Origin: Albifimbria verrucaria
Lineage: Eukaryota; Ascomycota; Sordariomycetes; Hypocreales; Stachybotryaceae
DNA length: 64,000 nucleotides
Assembly: GCA_020081605.1 (NCBI GenBank)
Contig: JAHREC010000013.1
Coordinates: 868,001-932,000 of the forward strand
Direction: 5' to 3'
Below, piece by piece: positions 1 through 11,263 of the stretch. Within the stretch, counting starts at the first letter, position 1; each line of letters starts with the position of its first letter. The position numbers and the translations under genes were made by a program. The notes under the pieces were generated by a model. It did not search any database. It was not told the origin of the DNA and saw only the letters and a program-made list of their open reading frames with translations.

Positions 1-940
1 CTCCGCGGCAACACGGCCCCCGACTCGACCAACATGACATGCAGCTTCCTGTGCCCTGGCGACAAACTGACTTACTGTGGTGCCGGAAGCAGGTTGTCCA
101 TTTACAAGTTTGACCCATCGCTGAACTCCACTACATCGTCTCCCCGTCCGGCACACCAGTTTCGACCGTGTCCACCCCGGTTGCGGAGACCCCAGCGCGG
201 CCAGTAGCTCTGTACTCGACACAACTTCGGAGCCTGTCAGCACCGTATCGATCAATATCTCTGCTGGCTTCGTGGAGACGCCCTCGAGCGAGTCGACTAG
301 CTCAGAGGCTACCCCGACTAGTGAGCCTGTCAGCTCTGCGGCTGTCACCAGCGAGCCTGTTACGTCGGGGCCTGCGACAACTCCTGTAGCCACTGAATCT
401 GTTGAAGAGACGACAACTCCAGCTACTAGCGTGGTCGTTGATACTACAAGCGCAGAGACAAGCTCGGAGGGTACAACCACAAGCGAAACTAGCAGTTCTG
501 AGGTTACAACTAGCATTGTACCAACCACCTCACAGCCCACCACCAGTTCCAGCGTTCGCCCATCGACAACTACCTCGTCCCTCCCCACTATCTCGCCTCC
601 CCTATGGCCCGGAAATGTCAACTTCACCTACTACGGCTGTGTCGCCGGTCCTTCTGCTGGGCGTCTGGTGCCCCGGCAGGTAGTCAACTCAGTCAACATG
701 ACGCACGACATGTGTCTAGAGGCCTGCTGGATGTACGATTACGCCGGCGTGGAGTACGGTCGGGAGTGTTGGTGCGGCAATGGCCCCATAAACTGGGCAG
801 GCAACGTGGGTGCGACGCCTGGGTTCAACACGACGGAGAGCGAATGCAACATCAACTGTGCGGGCAACTCGACAGCCAAGTGCGGCGGACGCAAACGCCT
901 GACACTATTCTACTTTAATAACGAAACCTCGGAGGCATGA
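1..940 (+). CDS. WSC-domain surface protein, 3' part
   Basis: This is the C-terminal part of a WSC-domain protein, truncated at the window edge. The first 110 bases encode the Cys-rich end of one WSC domain (CSFLCPGD, YCGAGSRLS). A Ser/Thr/Pro-rich, probably O-glycosylated spacer follows (about 130-600), then a complete second WSC domain (about 610-920) with conserved Cys and the ECWCGNG motif. The TGA is at 938-940. WSC domains bind carbohydrate and occur in fungal wall sensors and secreted oxidases; no membrane segment follows here, so a secreted or wall-bound protein is likely. The frame steps twice, at CCCC 142-145 and CCCC 190-193; one extra C at each restores a continuous Ser/Thr-rich frame. 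The start and any catalytic domain lie outside the window. Confidence 0.75.
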
Positions 941-2735
941 TAATATGCTTGTAGATATTTATTTTATCAATTTTTAATATTTTCTTGCGTACATGATGTT
1001 ATCTGACCTATGACCGTCCATGCTTCTGTAGTAAAGGACTGTGGCCTCTATTTATTACAAGAGCTTTAGCCTAAAACAGTAGAGTGTCTATAGCATTAAG
1101 TGCGTCGTCATGTTTGATATCAATGGCCACGAGTAGGAGGAGTGAGATGGTCATTTCGTTGCTCGTTAAGGACATGGTTGGAGTATTTGTTCATACTCAA
1201 TTTGTATAATCACCACCTACCGAGATCTACTGCGTTCTCACACGAACTTAGGATGATGGCTTCAGTCTCAGATAATGATAGATTAGATTCTGGCAAGCCG
1301 GAACAGACGGTCAAGCACGAAGCATTGGCATCTAGTGGTGGTCGATCACAGCAATAACTATCCCGCGACTCAGCCTTTTTGGTCTCAGTTTCATATGGTA
1401 AAGTGGTTCAAAATTATAATGCACAGGATGGCAACTCCTTCAAACATTGAGAGGATACAATAGTCTTGTTTGTTCGGCCACGTTTTTACAAGATGCACAC
1501 CTTGTTGCTTTAGCATTAATTGGTCGATGTTACCAGTTTAGCAGAGTGCGACCAATGACTGCCTTCAAGACCTCAATGCTATATGGACTGGGGTGAATGC
1601 CGTGGCGTTTTCTAACGACTCCATTTATGTGGATAAGAAGATTTGATTATGGGGTAGGGAGACTGGAGAATGGCCTCAAGCGAGGAAGTATTGAATTCAG
1701 CTCGGCTTGGGAAGAGTAATCTTGACAATACATAGTGAAGCCACCGGCTTCACGATAGAGTAGACGCCACCAGCTGTTGATTCAGAAATTATTAGTCTCA
1801 AATTTATTATTTCGGTCGCTGAAGGTATGCCTAGGGGTCTTGTTCAAGAATCTCGTCTCTACTATAGGGTCGGTCAGGATAAGGCCTAGATTCTGTCTGG
1901 TGGAGAGAAACTAATTTGGGTGCCCCATTATACCACCCATCATGGTCGGTTATTTGCGGCCTAGTTATAGTGATTGGATACCACTCAGGACCAGTTGTTG
2001 TCATCCGATGTCGCGGTTCGATATTGCCGAGGATGAAATGATGAAGCTCATGCCATAGAAATGTACGGGCGGCCATATCCTTCGTGCAGCGCTAGTGTGT
2101 TTTTAAGCCAAGCAATTAAGACGTGTGAGTCACCGTGAGCGTACCGTAGTCTTTCTATAGAATATTCAAGCATAAACGGTTCTGAGTTGAGATAAACATG
2201 CTAAACTAACAGTAGTTTGGCTACCGTCGTATGTACGATGTAAGACATGCTGCCGTGAGTCAAGCTGAATACCACGCAACCAGGGAGCAGCAACGTAATT
2301 CTTAAGTAATATTACGCTCAATTGACAACGCAAAATTTCTTGCCTGCCTTCCTTGCTTATCTGTCAAATGTAATGTCGAGTCTTAAGAAAACAGCTCCCA
2401 TTTGTTCCCGACCTGAAATCGGGTTTCAGTTCGCTCTAACTACTTATATAAGCATCCATCTCAGGCAAGGATTATGATAGCCAAGCCACATTTCGGATAG
2501 CTGTAACAAGTGTCCAAATCCATACTGTACGAGATCCCCACGGGCGGAAATGACCGGGGATGTGCACTGACTTCCCTCATCAACATCACCTCTTAGTGTC
2601 CTGTATTGCAACGTCCCAGCCTATGTGACCTTTTTGCTTTGTTAATGATTCGCTTTGACAGATTCCCATTTTGATTGCACGGGACGATTTTGTCTCGCTG
2701 ACGATTAATCTCTGTTGCCGGGAGTTGCCGCGCTG
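941..2735. other. intergenic, no gene recognised
   Basis: Moderately AT-rich sequence. A short minus-strand frame at 1831-2076 (81 codons) has no recognisable domain and no clear splice partners. I see no tRNA, repeat array or transposon ends. Confidence 0.5.
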
Positions 2736-3953
2736 ATGATGGGAGACCTGGGAGACGAGATGCCTGTGACTCAACAGGTGGTGCAGCCATCGTTGGCGAA
2801 GGATTATGGACAAGCCCGTAGTCCATTCTTCCGACTCTCAACAGAAGTTCGCCTATTGATCTACGAATACCATTTCTTATCAACTAGACTGACCTGGAGT
2901 CTTCGATTTGACTGTCCGAGTAAAAGCTACCGCAGGCGCAGGTCGCATCCGCACGCCCTTGCAATTCTTCACGTTTGTCGCCGAATGAAAGACGACATTG
3001 GGCACACATGGATCAGCCAGGTCATGTTCAATTTTGATAATAATGTTCTCATGATGGATAATTTGGCCGCCTTGCCACCCAACCTTCTCGGTAAAGTCCG
3101 GCATGTTCGAGTTCGCGACGAGGGCGTTGGCTTTCTCTTTGAAAGAGACGAAGGATGCGAATGGGGAGAGTTTTATCTTCCGTCTTTTCTCAAATTGCTT
3201 CCGAAACTACGCCTTGACACCTTGACTGTCCTAGGGAACCCGAACGTGGCCTTGAGCTACAGCATCTTGGACAAGTTAATCAATGAGACCTCCGGGTGGA
3301 AGATGTTGAGATACATCAGTGCGACACCAGAAATTCTTGCGTTTGAGCAGTACCATGTTATTAGATGGGATGGAGTAGAGATGAAGACGCGACGCCAACC
3401 ACAGCCGTCACAGTGGCAGCACGTATTGGAGAGTAGGGACGGTAATCATACCGGAGCCTCCGTGCATGTCTACTTATCGACGGAGGCGCACGCTGGCACC
3501 GTAACGAATCCGCTGACACGGAGAACACTTGAACAGACTTGTCCTGAGAATAGCGATGCTCGAAAGTCTTTCGGTCTAACCCAGGACACCAAACTCATGT
3601 CCCTTGTTACGAACTGGGAAGAAAACTGCAAAGAACTCCTGGTCGTCGTCAAGAGAGGGAAAGGTGTCAACTACGAGCAGGAAGCAGGTCTACCGATGAC
3701 GGATGGTGACTTGCGCGAACATTTCCCCAAAATGGACTGGAAAGTGATTCGTGCGTCCGCGTCTTTCATCGTCAACTGGCACGATAATATGTTCTCAAGG
3801 CGAAAATACCCGGGTGACTTCTTTGACGAATATCACGACGTCGAGGAACACGACTGGTACCCGGACCGTCACATCAAAACCTGCGCATTATGCAGCAGGC
3901 TGCCTGACCACGACTCTGTTCCGAGCACATGGCTTTACGGAACTCGTCCGTGA
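2736..3953 (+). CDS. 2EXR/F-box-like fungal protein
   Basis: An intact 405-residue frame starting at ATG 2736; an upstream in-frame TTG at 2715 is not a likely start. The N-terminal part carries the sequence FFRLSTEVRLLIYEY, which matches the opening of the fungal 2EXR family (F-box-like modules beginning F.L..E.R..I), followed by a conserved block with HALAILHVCRRM and LLGKVRHVRVRD. The function of the family is unknown; these proteins are numerous in filamentous ascomycetes. No signal peptide or membrane segment is visible. The C-terminal half is rich in Trp, Asp and His without a recognisable domain. The gene has no evident intron and no frame break. Confidence 0.75.
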   Translation: MMGDLGDEMPVTQQVVQPSLAKDYGQARSPFFRLSTEVRLLIYEYHFLSTRLTWSLRFDCPSKSYRRRRSHPHALAILHVCRRMKDDIGHTWISQVMFNFDNNVLMMDNLAALPPNLLGKVRHVRVRDEGVGFLFERDEGCEWGEFYLPSFLKLLPKLRLDTLTVLGNPNVALSYSILDKLINETSGWKMLRYISATPEILAFEQYHVIRWDGVEMKTRRQPQPSQWQHVLESRDGNHTGASVHVYLSTEAHAGTVTNPLTRRTLEQTCPENSDARKSFGLTQDTKLMSLVTNWEENCKELLVVVKRGKGVNYEQEAGLPMTDGDLREHFPKMDWKVIRASASFIVNWHDNMFSRRKYPGDFFDEYHDVEEHDWYPDRHIKTCALCSRLPDHDSVPSTWLYGTRP

Positions 3954-5210
3954 GGCATGTCGCAATTCAAGAATTGGCGGAGAATCCTGCAAGATATATA
4001 GAGGCCTTTGAATCGGCCCGGATAGGCAATTTGAGCATACATTAGGAGGACAGGGTATTCAACTGCTCAGCGTTATCGAGCTGCCTAGTTTCAAACGGTA
4101 ACCCGAAATGGGCAATGCGGAATCAATCCGAGGCGCAGGGATGGAATGGAACTTGGTGCAAAGGCGTTGCTTACCAGTATATTAGTACAGAACAAGTTGG
4201 TCATGTAAGAGATAGTTATATCAAGTTAGCCTGCTGCATGCCCCCATTTCCCACATTCTACGCAACATCGGGTCCTTCAATCCCACGGTAGCATCTGGAT
4301 GTCATGCGTTTCAGTCATAGTCTTGGGGAGCTAACCCAGCGCTATGTGGGTATAACCGCTCAAGAGTCTAAGATCGTCGAGTTTGTGTATTTCGCACCAG
4401 TCAGACACAACGGCATGCTCTAATCCCCTCATAATGAATGAGCCAAGACTGTGTCTAGAAAGCCTCACTGAGCTGGCAATTGGACAGGCTCCTGAGAATA
4501 AGAATGAAGTCGAACCATTGGAAACACTGCGCATTCCTCATTGCGACGCCACGAGCGCAATAAACCTCCCCACAAACCAATCTCCAGCCGCGGATCCAGA
4601 ACCAAGCTTTGGCCATTAAGGGCCGATTACCACTGCCGAAGGACCCTGACAGCGCCTATCACGAATCACATCGGAGGGTTTCCTTCTGCCGGGATGCATC
4701 GCTGATTGATTAACCACGTGTAACCCAGCCGGCAGTTCGGCGCTGGCGTTCCGCATCCATCATACTCCGTTAATTCCCCTTGAGGACAGTCGGATCCGTC
4801 AACCATTTAATTACCATCTCGGATCACCTGCCGGAGTACGTGACTACCGCCAATCATCCAGATTATGGAGGAGAGCCCGTCATGCTCATTCGACGTAGCG
4901 TTTCCACCGTTGACAGGCGCGCCATTGACAGATCGTCGTGCTGCTGGACAATGGGACCGGGTGCGACACGATCATTCCTTAGTTGGGCCTATCACGAATA
5001 ATTAGTCCGCCCAGCTAAGAGACATTTCGTCATTTGGGCATGGGAGGGAACTGGTCTAGTTCAGCTTGACAGCTTGGAAGTGGATGCGGGTTGCCAGACG
5101 ATCATATAAAGAGACCTCCTCGACGCCGATATTTCTACAGTTCCCTGTGTGTACACAGCATCCAATTCGACCCGACACCAAGATCCGCCTGCCAAGAACA
5201 AATCTTCACG
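3954..5210. other. intergenic; contains the GH12 promoter
   Basis: No convincing gene. Small overlapping frames between 4331 and 5001 look accidental. The last 200 bases form the promoter and leader of the GH12 gene, with a TATA box at 5105-5110. Confidence 0.5.
5105..5110 (+). promoter_or_regulatory. TATA box of the GH12 gene
   Basis: The sequence TATAAA lies 101 bases upstream of the GH12 ATG, a usual distance for a strongly expressed fungal secreted-enzyme gene with a leader of about 60-70 bases. The TSS is inferred, not seen. Confidence 0.5.
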
Positions 5211-6040
5211 ATGAAGGCTGTTGCTTTTCTCTCCCTCTTCTCCAGCTTGGCCTTTGCCCAACAGCTGTGCGACCAGTACGGCTACTTCGCCGGCTCCGGC
5301 TTCGAGTTCAACAACAACAACTGGGGCAAAGCGTCGGGTCAGGGCTCGCAATGCACCTACGTCGACTTCCATAACAACGGCGGCGTCGGCTGGCACTCTA
5401 CCTGGACGTGGTCCGGCGGCCAGGACAATGTCAAGGCGTATCCTTATTCGGGCCGTCAGATTAGCAACAAGCGCATCGTGAGCCAGATCGGCAGCCTGCC
5501 GACCTCTGCCCAGTGGAGCTACAGTGGAAATAATATCCGCGCTAACGTGGCCTATGATTTGTTCACTGCTTCGGATCCGAACCATGTCACCTATAGCGGC
5601 GACTACGAGCTAATGATCTGGTAAGCAACAAGACGCCGCAGGCTTGGCACACAACCACCAAAATAGCTAACCCTCCTTCACCAGGCTCGGAAGACTTGGC
5701 AACGTCTACCCTATAGGCTCATCTGTTGGTACTGTTACCGTCGATGGCCAGCAATGGGATCTTTGGACCGGATACAACGGTGCTATGAGGGTCTACAGCT
5801 TCATCGCTCCTCAGGAACGCCGCTCGTTCAGCGGAGACGTGAAGCGTTACTTCGACTACCTCCGAGATAACCAGGGCTTCCCTGCCAACAACCAGTACCT
5901 GCTCAGTAAGTTGATCATACCACATGTTTCTAGATGTGAACTAACAGGAAATCACCTCAGCTTATCAATTCGGAAGCGAGTCCTTCACTGGCAGCGGCGC
6001 TACTTTTACCGTTAATAACTGGAACGCCAACGTTAACTAG
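5211..6040 (+). CDS. GH12 endoglucanase (xyloglucanase-type), secreted
   Basis: Three exons: 5211-5620, 5685-5905 and 5961-6040, with GTAAGC...CCAG and GTAAGT...TCAG introns, giving 236 residues, the normal size of a single-domain GH12 enzyme. Residues 1-16 are a signal peptide (hydrophobic, ending AFA before [10 protein letters not shown]). The family signatures are clear: SQCTYVD, WSTTWTWSGG-like [18 protein letters not shown] with the predicted nucleophile Glu133, [28 protein letters not shown], and FGSESFTG with the predicted acid/base Glu217. GH12 enzymes hydrolyse beta-1,4-glucan or xyloglucan outside the cell with retention; which substrate is preferred cannot be read from sequence. 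There is no carbohydrate-binding module. The gene is intact and is followed tail to tail by the GH43 gene. Confidence 0.93.
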
Positions 6041-6282
6041 GCGTTTGTACTTGGTGAAGGGATTTAGTTACTACGACTTGATATGAATCGATATTTATCA
6101 CGTTGCCCATTGGTTAATACTTTTATGTGCTTGGCATGTGAAATGCCAATGTCTTGGCATATGTGCCGAAGCCCATGCAGGTCTTGGCGAATGCAACATT
6201 AGACGACTGGTCGTCTTACGCCCTCTCTAAACTCAGACAAACCGTCTATACCATGTAATGCTCCCCAACCCACAACATGAAT

Positions 6283-8050
6283 CTAATTAGTTGCCTTGAT
6301 TTCTATATCTGTAAAGTCCGCCGCGTCCAGCACCGGCTCGCTTTTTCCAAAGGAGTAGATTCCAAACATGGTTCCGCAGAATGCACCACCGACGGGTGGG
6401 AAAATTGTGAGTGACTCGGATTTCACAGCAGTGCTGGCTGTTTCGCCAGATGCTGAAACTTCCAAATGGTAGTCTGTTGCTCCCGCCGTGATGGAAAGCT
6501 GTATAGGCTCGGAAGTATTGATTTCTTTTCCAGCGTCGAGGAAAGGGTACGAAACCTGGTTGAGAGTTAACACAAATATCAACTAGGTTTTGATTAATTT
6601 GCATACCTTGAATTCACCATTCTTGCCCAGTGGCTCGCGAATCACAATTGTAGTCTTCGTCTCGTCGGTATCCGGCACCTTCACAACACCGAGTCCGATG
6701 GTTGCAAATGAATATTGGTGCCACCACAACGCTATTCCTGCTTCGTATCCCAATCGTGACGGACGGAAATCGAGCTTGACGCTGAATGTTTCGTTGTACG
6801 ATGATTGTTTTCGTAAGAGGAGCGCGGGAGCCTCGGGGCTCGTGAGTTCGTAGCAGTTTCCGTATACTCTGAGAAAGCCGGGCCTCTCATGCAGGGAGTA
6901 GCACTTCTTCAGAGGTGTATCTGCACACGGTTAGTTTCGAAAAGCAACGAGAAAAGTAGTGCTTACTCTTGTGGTACCAGCCGAGTTCCAGGTCGTTCCT
7001 GGACAGATCTGCTTTCCAGTTGACGGCGTTTGGCTGAGCCAGTGCCTGGGCAATGGCTTTCCTGCCAGCAGTCTTGAGGGTAATGTTATTGCCATCATTG
7101 AACACTGGCCAATCATCTTTCCACTCTACCTTGACCAGGAACGTCTCACGGCCAAGCTGAGGCTCCACCCATTGTTCGCCCCTTTTCAATGGTCTCACTC
7201 CGAGCAACACTCCCCACCAATTTCCTTCATCGTCTTCAAAAATGTCACAGTGCCCAGTTCTCTGAACCTCCTCATTAGGGCCATTGTACCAAAGTGCCTT
7301 TCCTTGGCCTTCCCAAGGACCATAGGGGCTTTCCGTGCTCCGGAAAACCCACTCCTGGTGGCCAGCTTCGGTACCACCCTCCGCTACGAACAGGTAGTAG
7401 TATTTGCCCTTTCGATAGATATGTGAGCCCTCGGCAACTCCGAACGAAGAGGAACGAATCAGTTTTGGTGCTGTCAACGTTCTGCCGGTTGGGAGATCAA
7501 TCTCAGAGATGTGGATGGCAAAATCTTTGAGCTTCAGACCCGGAGTACGCTCGGCCATTCGCACAGTTGTCGATAGATAGACTTTTCCATCATTATCCCA
7601 GAAAAGGTCTTGGTCGAAACCTGGGTTATCAAAGTACACAGGGTCCGACCAAGCATTATCATCCCAAATGTCATCAGTGTAAACGTAAAATCCCCGCGGA
7701 AAAATACGTTCATCATCAACAGGCCGGTAGCGATGGAAAACACCGTTGGTGAGATACCATCGCTTCTCCTGCGGCCGATACCGCAAAGTGCTGGCCCATG
7801 ATCCGGCGCCAGGCTCGACTGTTCTCACGTCGATCTGACTCCTCCGGTTGAGAGCATGACCAATTAGTTTCCAGTTGATTAAATCAGTGGAATGGTAAAT
7901 GGCAGCGCCAGGAAAGTACTCGAAAGTCGACGTAGACAAATAATACTGGGCTGCGGATGTCTCGGTCGCTGGTACGACGCACACCGTGGGATCAGGATTA
8001 AACCCTTGAACAACAGGGTTTACGAATGTGTTGCCACTAGTCAAGGTCAT
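6283..8050 (-). CDS. GH43 beta-xylosidase/alpha-L-arabinofuranosidase
   Basis: Three exons on the minus strand: 8050-6967, 6920-6607 and 6555-6283, giving 556 residues. The N-terminal five-bladed beta-propeller has the three GH43 acidic residues: Asp20 in GFNPDPTV, Asp146 in PGFDQDLFWD and Glu207 in GVAEGSH. Residues from about 330 form the C-terminal beta-xylosidase lectin-like domain (YSLHERPGFLRVYG, LDFRPSRLGYEAGIALW). The protein begins MTLTSGNTFVNP with no signal peptide, so it probably acts inside the cell on imported xylo- or arabino-oligosaccharides. It is divergent from the sugar transporter across an 804-bp shared upstream region, which suggests co-regulation. Specificity between xylosidase and arabinofuranosidase cannot be decided. 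The gene is intact. Confidence 0.92.
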
Positions 8051-8854
8051 GATGGCGTCGTTGGTCAGATTTGGGTCTCAACAAGGAGAATCGATTTTCA
8101 AGCCCAGACCGTATGACAGCTTGACACGGGGAGCAACACGCAACAACCAAGGGCAACCCCAGACCAATATTAGTTCTCCAAGCCTCTAAATCTATAACCC
8201 CAAACCCAGCAACTAGGCTTTCAGCCAAAAGTGCATTGTGTGACAATCTCCTCACGGAATCCCATTCGCGGGGAAGACGCGGGGATAACGATGGTGGAGA
8301 TCCAAGCTGGAGAAAACCAGGAGGCGACGCGGAGAAATAAGGGCGATCCCCACTCCGGTCAGCGCTCGTTAACCATAAAGATTGAGAGAGAAGTGGGCGA
8401 GACCGCTGGTCTTTTACCGGGATCGAGTCATTGGTGGAATTAATATTCACCATGAGACACCCTTGAAGACTGGTCCAGAGTCAAAGATACGGCCAAGACT
8501 GCCCAACATCGCACCGGACTAATCGCGCGAACCAGGCGACCCCATTTCGTTTCAACTAGCCGTGGCTCTGGATTCGACAAGGACCAAAATACTGGTCTAT
8601 CGATGTATGCCAAATACGCCTCCTGTCATACCCATCTCTCAGCTTTTGCTGGGGTGGAGATGGGGCTCGCGCTAGCAGCCGTGGAGACCAACAACACCGT
8701 GTGCCGGTACCCGGATCCTTGTCTTGAGTGCAGGCGTGGGATCATCTATAACTAGGTGACTGGTCTGACCAGCATGAATGTTCGTGTCCCAGGAACCTCA
8801 CATCATCTGAGTCCCCCTACAGTTGCCTCACAACTCGTACTCAACACCGACAAG
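8051..8854. promoter_or_regulatory. divergent promoter region, GH43 and sugar transporter
   Basis: This 804-bp region separates the start codons of two divergent carbohydrate-use genes. It holds no supported gene. Candidate regulator sites are overlapping CreA-type SYGGRG matches at 8649-8654 (CTGGGG) and 8654-8659 (GTGGAG), and a GGCTAG, XlnR-like (GGCTAR), on the minus strand near 8550. These motifs are short and occur by chance; they are candidates only. Confidence 0.35.
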
Positions 8855-10506
8855 ATGGTCTCCAAGAAGTTGTACAACTGGTAAGGAGTTTTGCCTCTTC
8901 AACTCGAGTCATGTGGACAATTTGCTGATGACCATCCTTCAGGTACTGCGCCATTGTGGCCGCCTTCTGCATGGTGCTGTACGGCTACGATGCGTCAGTC
9001 TTCAACTCCGTGCAAGGTTCCAAGAACTGGTTCGCCCACATGAACATGGACCAGGAGAAGGACACCTACATGCTGGGTCTGAGTACGTCGAGCCCCGTGT
9101 CTCCGGGTCCGTGAACACCGTCACTGACCAGAACCTCTCAGTCAACACTTCTTACACCATCGGTGCCATCGTCTCCGGCTTCTTCCTCGGCGGTCCCTCG
9201 CTGATTACCTCGGTCGCCGCTGGGGCATGTGGTTCGGCTGCTTCATCACCATCATCGCGACCTTTATGCAGACTTTCACACCCTGGCACAACATCGGCCT
9301 CTTCATTGCAGGCCGAGTCGTCATCGGTATCGGCCAGGGTCTCGCCCTCACCGCCGCCCCCGTCTACATCGGAGAGGTCACCCCGCCGAGATCCGTGGCA
9401 AGGTCATGACCATCTGGCAGATGAACTACTCAGTCGGTAGCTTCATCGCCTACTGGATCAACTACGCCTGCTCCAAGAACCGCGAGACCCTCGGCGACTG
9501 GGACTGGAAGCTTGTCGTCATCTTCCAGATGCTGGTCCCCGCCCTGGTCTGCATTGCTCTTCCCTTCCTCCCCGAGTCTCCCCGATGGCACATCCAGAAG
9601 AACGGAAACGTCGAGGGCGCTAGGGCTGCCTTGATGCGCATCCGTGAGACCGAGCAGGAGGTTGAAGAGGAGCTTGCCGCCATTCGCGGTGCCATCGAGT
9701 ACGAGAAGGAGGCTATCAAGGGTGTCAGCTACAGCGCCCTGTTCCGCGATGCCTCCGTCAGGAAGCGTCTGTTCCTCGCCTTCGGCCTCAATGTCGGCCA
9801 GCAGCTCTCTGGCCAGGGTACCCTCAACTCCTACTCCACCTCCATCTACAAGAAGGTGTGGGATTCAGCCTCTACTATCAGCTTGATCAACGCCCTCAAC
9901 GCCACCTTTGGAATCCTCTTCACCCTCAACGCCATGTGGACTTCTGATCGCTACGGTCGTCGCTGGCTGCTCATGGTCGGAGCCGGTGGTATGGCCGTTT
10001 GCATGCTTCTCGTCGCTGTTGTCGGTCTCAAGACCCCCACGCTGGAGGGTGGAGTCAAGACGGAGCCTGTGGGCATTGCTATCGTCTTCCTGTTCTTCCT
10101 CTTCGCCCTGTTCTACAAGCCTTCGTGGGGTGCCACTGTCTGGATGTGGACTTCCGAGGTCTTCTCCATGAACGTCCGCGCCCAGGCCGTCGGCATGTGC
10201 TCGCAGATGCAGAACGTCGCCAACACCATCTTCCAGCAGTTCTTCCCCATCTTCCTCAAGAAAGAGGGCCTGAACTGCCTGTTCTTCTTCATGGCCGTCA
10301 ACGTCATCCTTGCTGCCTACGTCTTCTTCCTCATCCCCGAGACCAAGCAGGTTCCTCTCGAGGAGATTGATGTTCTCTTCGGTGGTGCTTCGCACGCCGA
10401 GACCGGTGGTGACATGCTCGCTAGCCGTCTCAAGGGTGTCGATGAGCCCGTTCAGGAGCAGGTGGAGGCTGTCAACCACACCGAGAACAAGAAGGAGTCT
10501 GTTTAA
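8855..10506 (+). CDS. MFS sugar/H+ symporter
   Basis: Three exons: 8855-8880, 8943-9082 and 9142-10506. The product is a twelve-helix sugar porter of about 530 residues. Visible signatures are YGYDASVFNSVQ near the N-terminus, ADYLGRRWGMW (loop 2-3), GEVTPAEIRGKV, PESPRWHIQKNG, NVGQQLSGQGTLNSYSTSIY in helix 7 and PETKQVPLEEID after helix 12. It should import hexoses, pentoses or oligosaccharides across the plasma membrane; the exact substrate is unknown. Two frame steps occur, at CCC 9195-9197 and CCCC 9381-9384; one C added at each gives the expected motifs. The neighbouring GH43 gene on the other strand points to hemicellulose-derived sugars. The acidic C-terminal tail is typical of cytosolic ends of these carriers. 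Confidence 0.88.
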
Positions 10507-11263
10507 TAGCTCTGATAGAAAGCACAAGGGTGATCATTTCGTCAAAGAGTTAGAGTCTCCATAGATTGTTTAGTAGCGCACTGCATTGTTAATCAACTTA
10601 TCTCTTGATATTACAACATTTTGCTCATCCGCATGCACGTCAACTCGTAAACCACCATGCCAATGTGTCCGTTATCTCTCCCTGCATGTTGTCACTTTGA
10701 CGTGCATCGGAGTTTCTCCCGTTTAGGCTCCAGTCCCACAGAGCGAGGACCCTTTGGACCTCCAACTCCTCCAACGAAGCCTCGCCGATCCGGACGCCTT
10801 ACCTCAAAAGAAGGCAGCTTCCACATACTAATCCACATCTCATCCGCCAAGATACAGCGCCATCGTTGCATTGCGGGAGTTTGCGCGCATACTTAGCATC
10901 ATGAAGCGAATGGTGTGAATTGCCTTGGTGTTGCAGAGAGATAACAATTGAGTGCGTCATTCGTAGATCTTGTGAGTCGTGCAGGTGGTTGAGACGACGA
11001 CCAGTATTAAACACCAGGAAAATCCATCTTCAGATTGAAAGACCAACACACGAACGGCTCATTCCGAATGCTTCATCAAACACCGGGTCACAAGCTGTCA
11101 AAATGACCCATGGCTGCGGGGTCTGTGGATATGGACGCAAACAAGCGCAGGGATCGCACGATACGGTCCATCATGGAGGAAGACCGCCCGTATAAGAACG
11201 CAGCAGATACCGCGCTGTCATGGCTCCCTCACGAAGCAGTCCAGCCTGTCTTACACGTCCACC
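10507..11263. other. intergenic, upstream of the subtilase
   Basis: No gene, RNA or repeat recognised; several short frames are accidental. The 3' half is the presumed promoter of the subtilase. Confidence 0.5.

Noticed and set aside
1831..2076. 81-codon minus-strand frame with Trp/His-rich composition
   Set aside because: Too short, no flanking exons, no recognisable motif; perhaps a decayed gene, but this cannot be shown.
9865..10527. Long open frame on the strand opposite the sugar transporter (220 codons)
   Set aside because: The complement of GC-ending fungal codons gives long antisense frames. Similar shadows lie opposite the subtilase (12192-13031), GH64 (35827-36627), HAD (46048-46773) and ALDH (55822-56568) genes. 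None has a domain.
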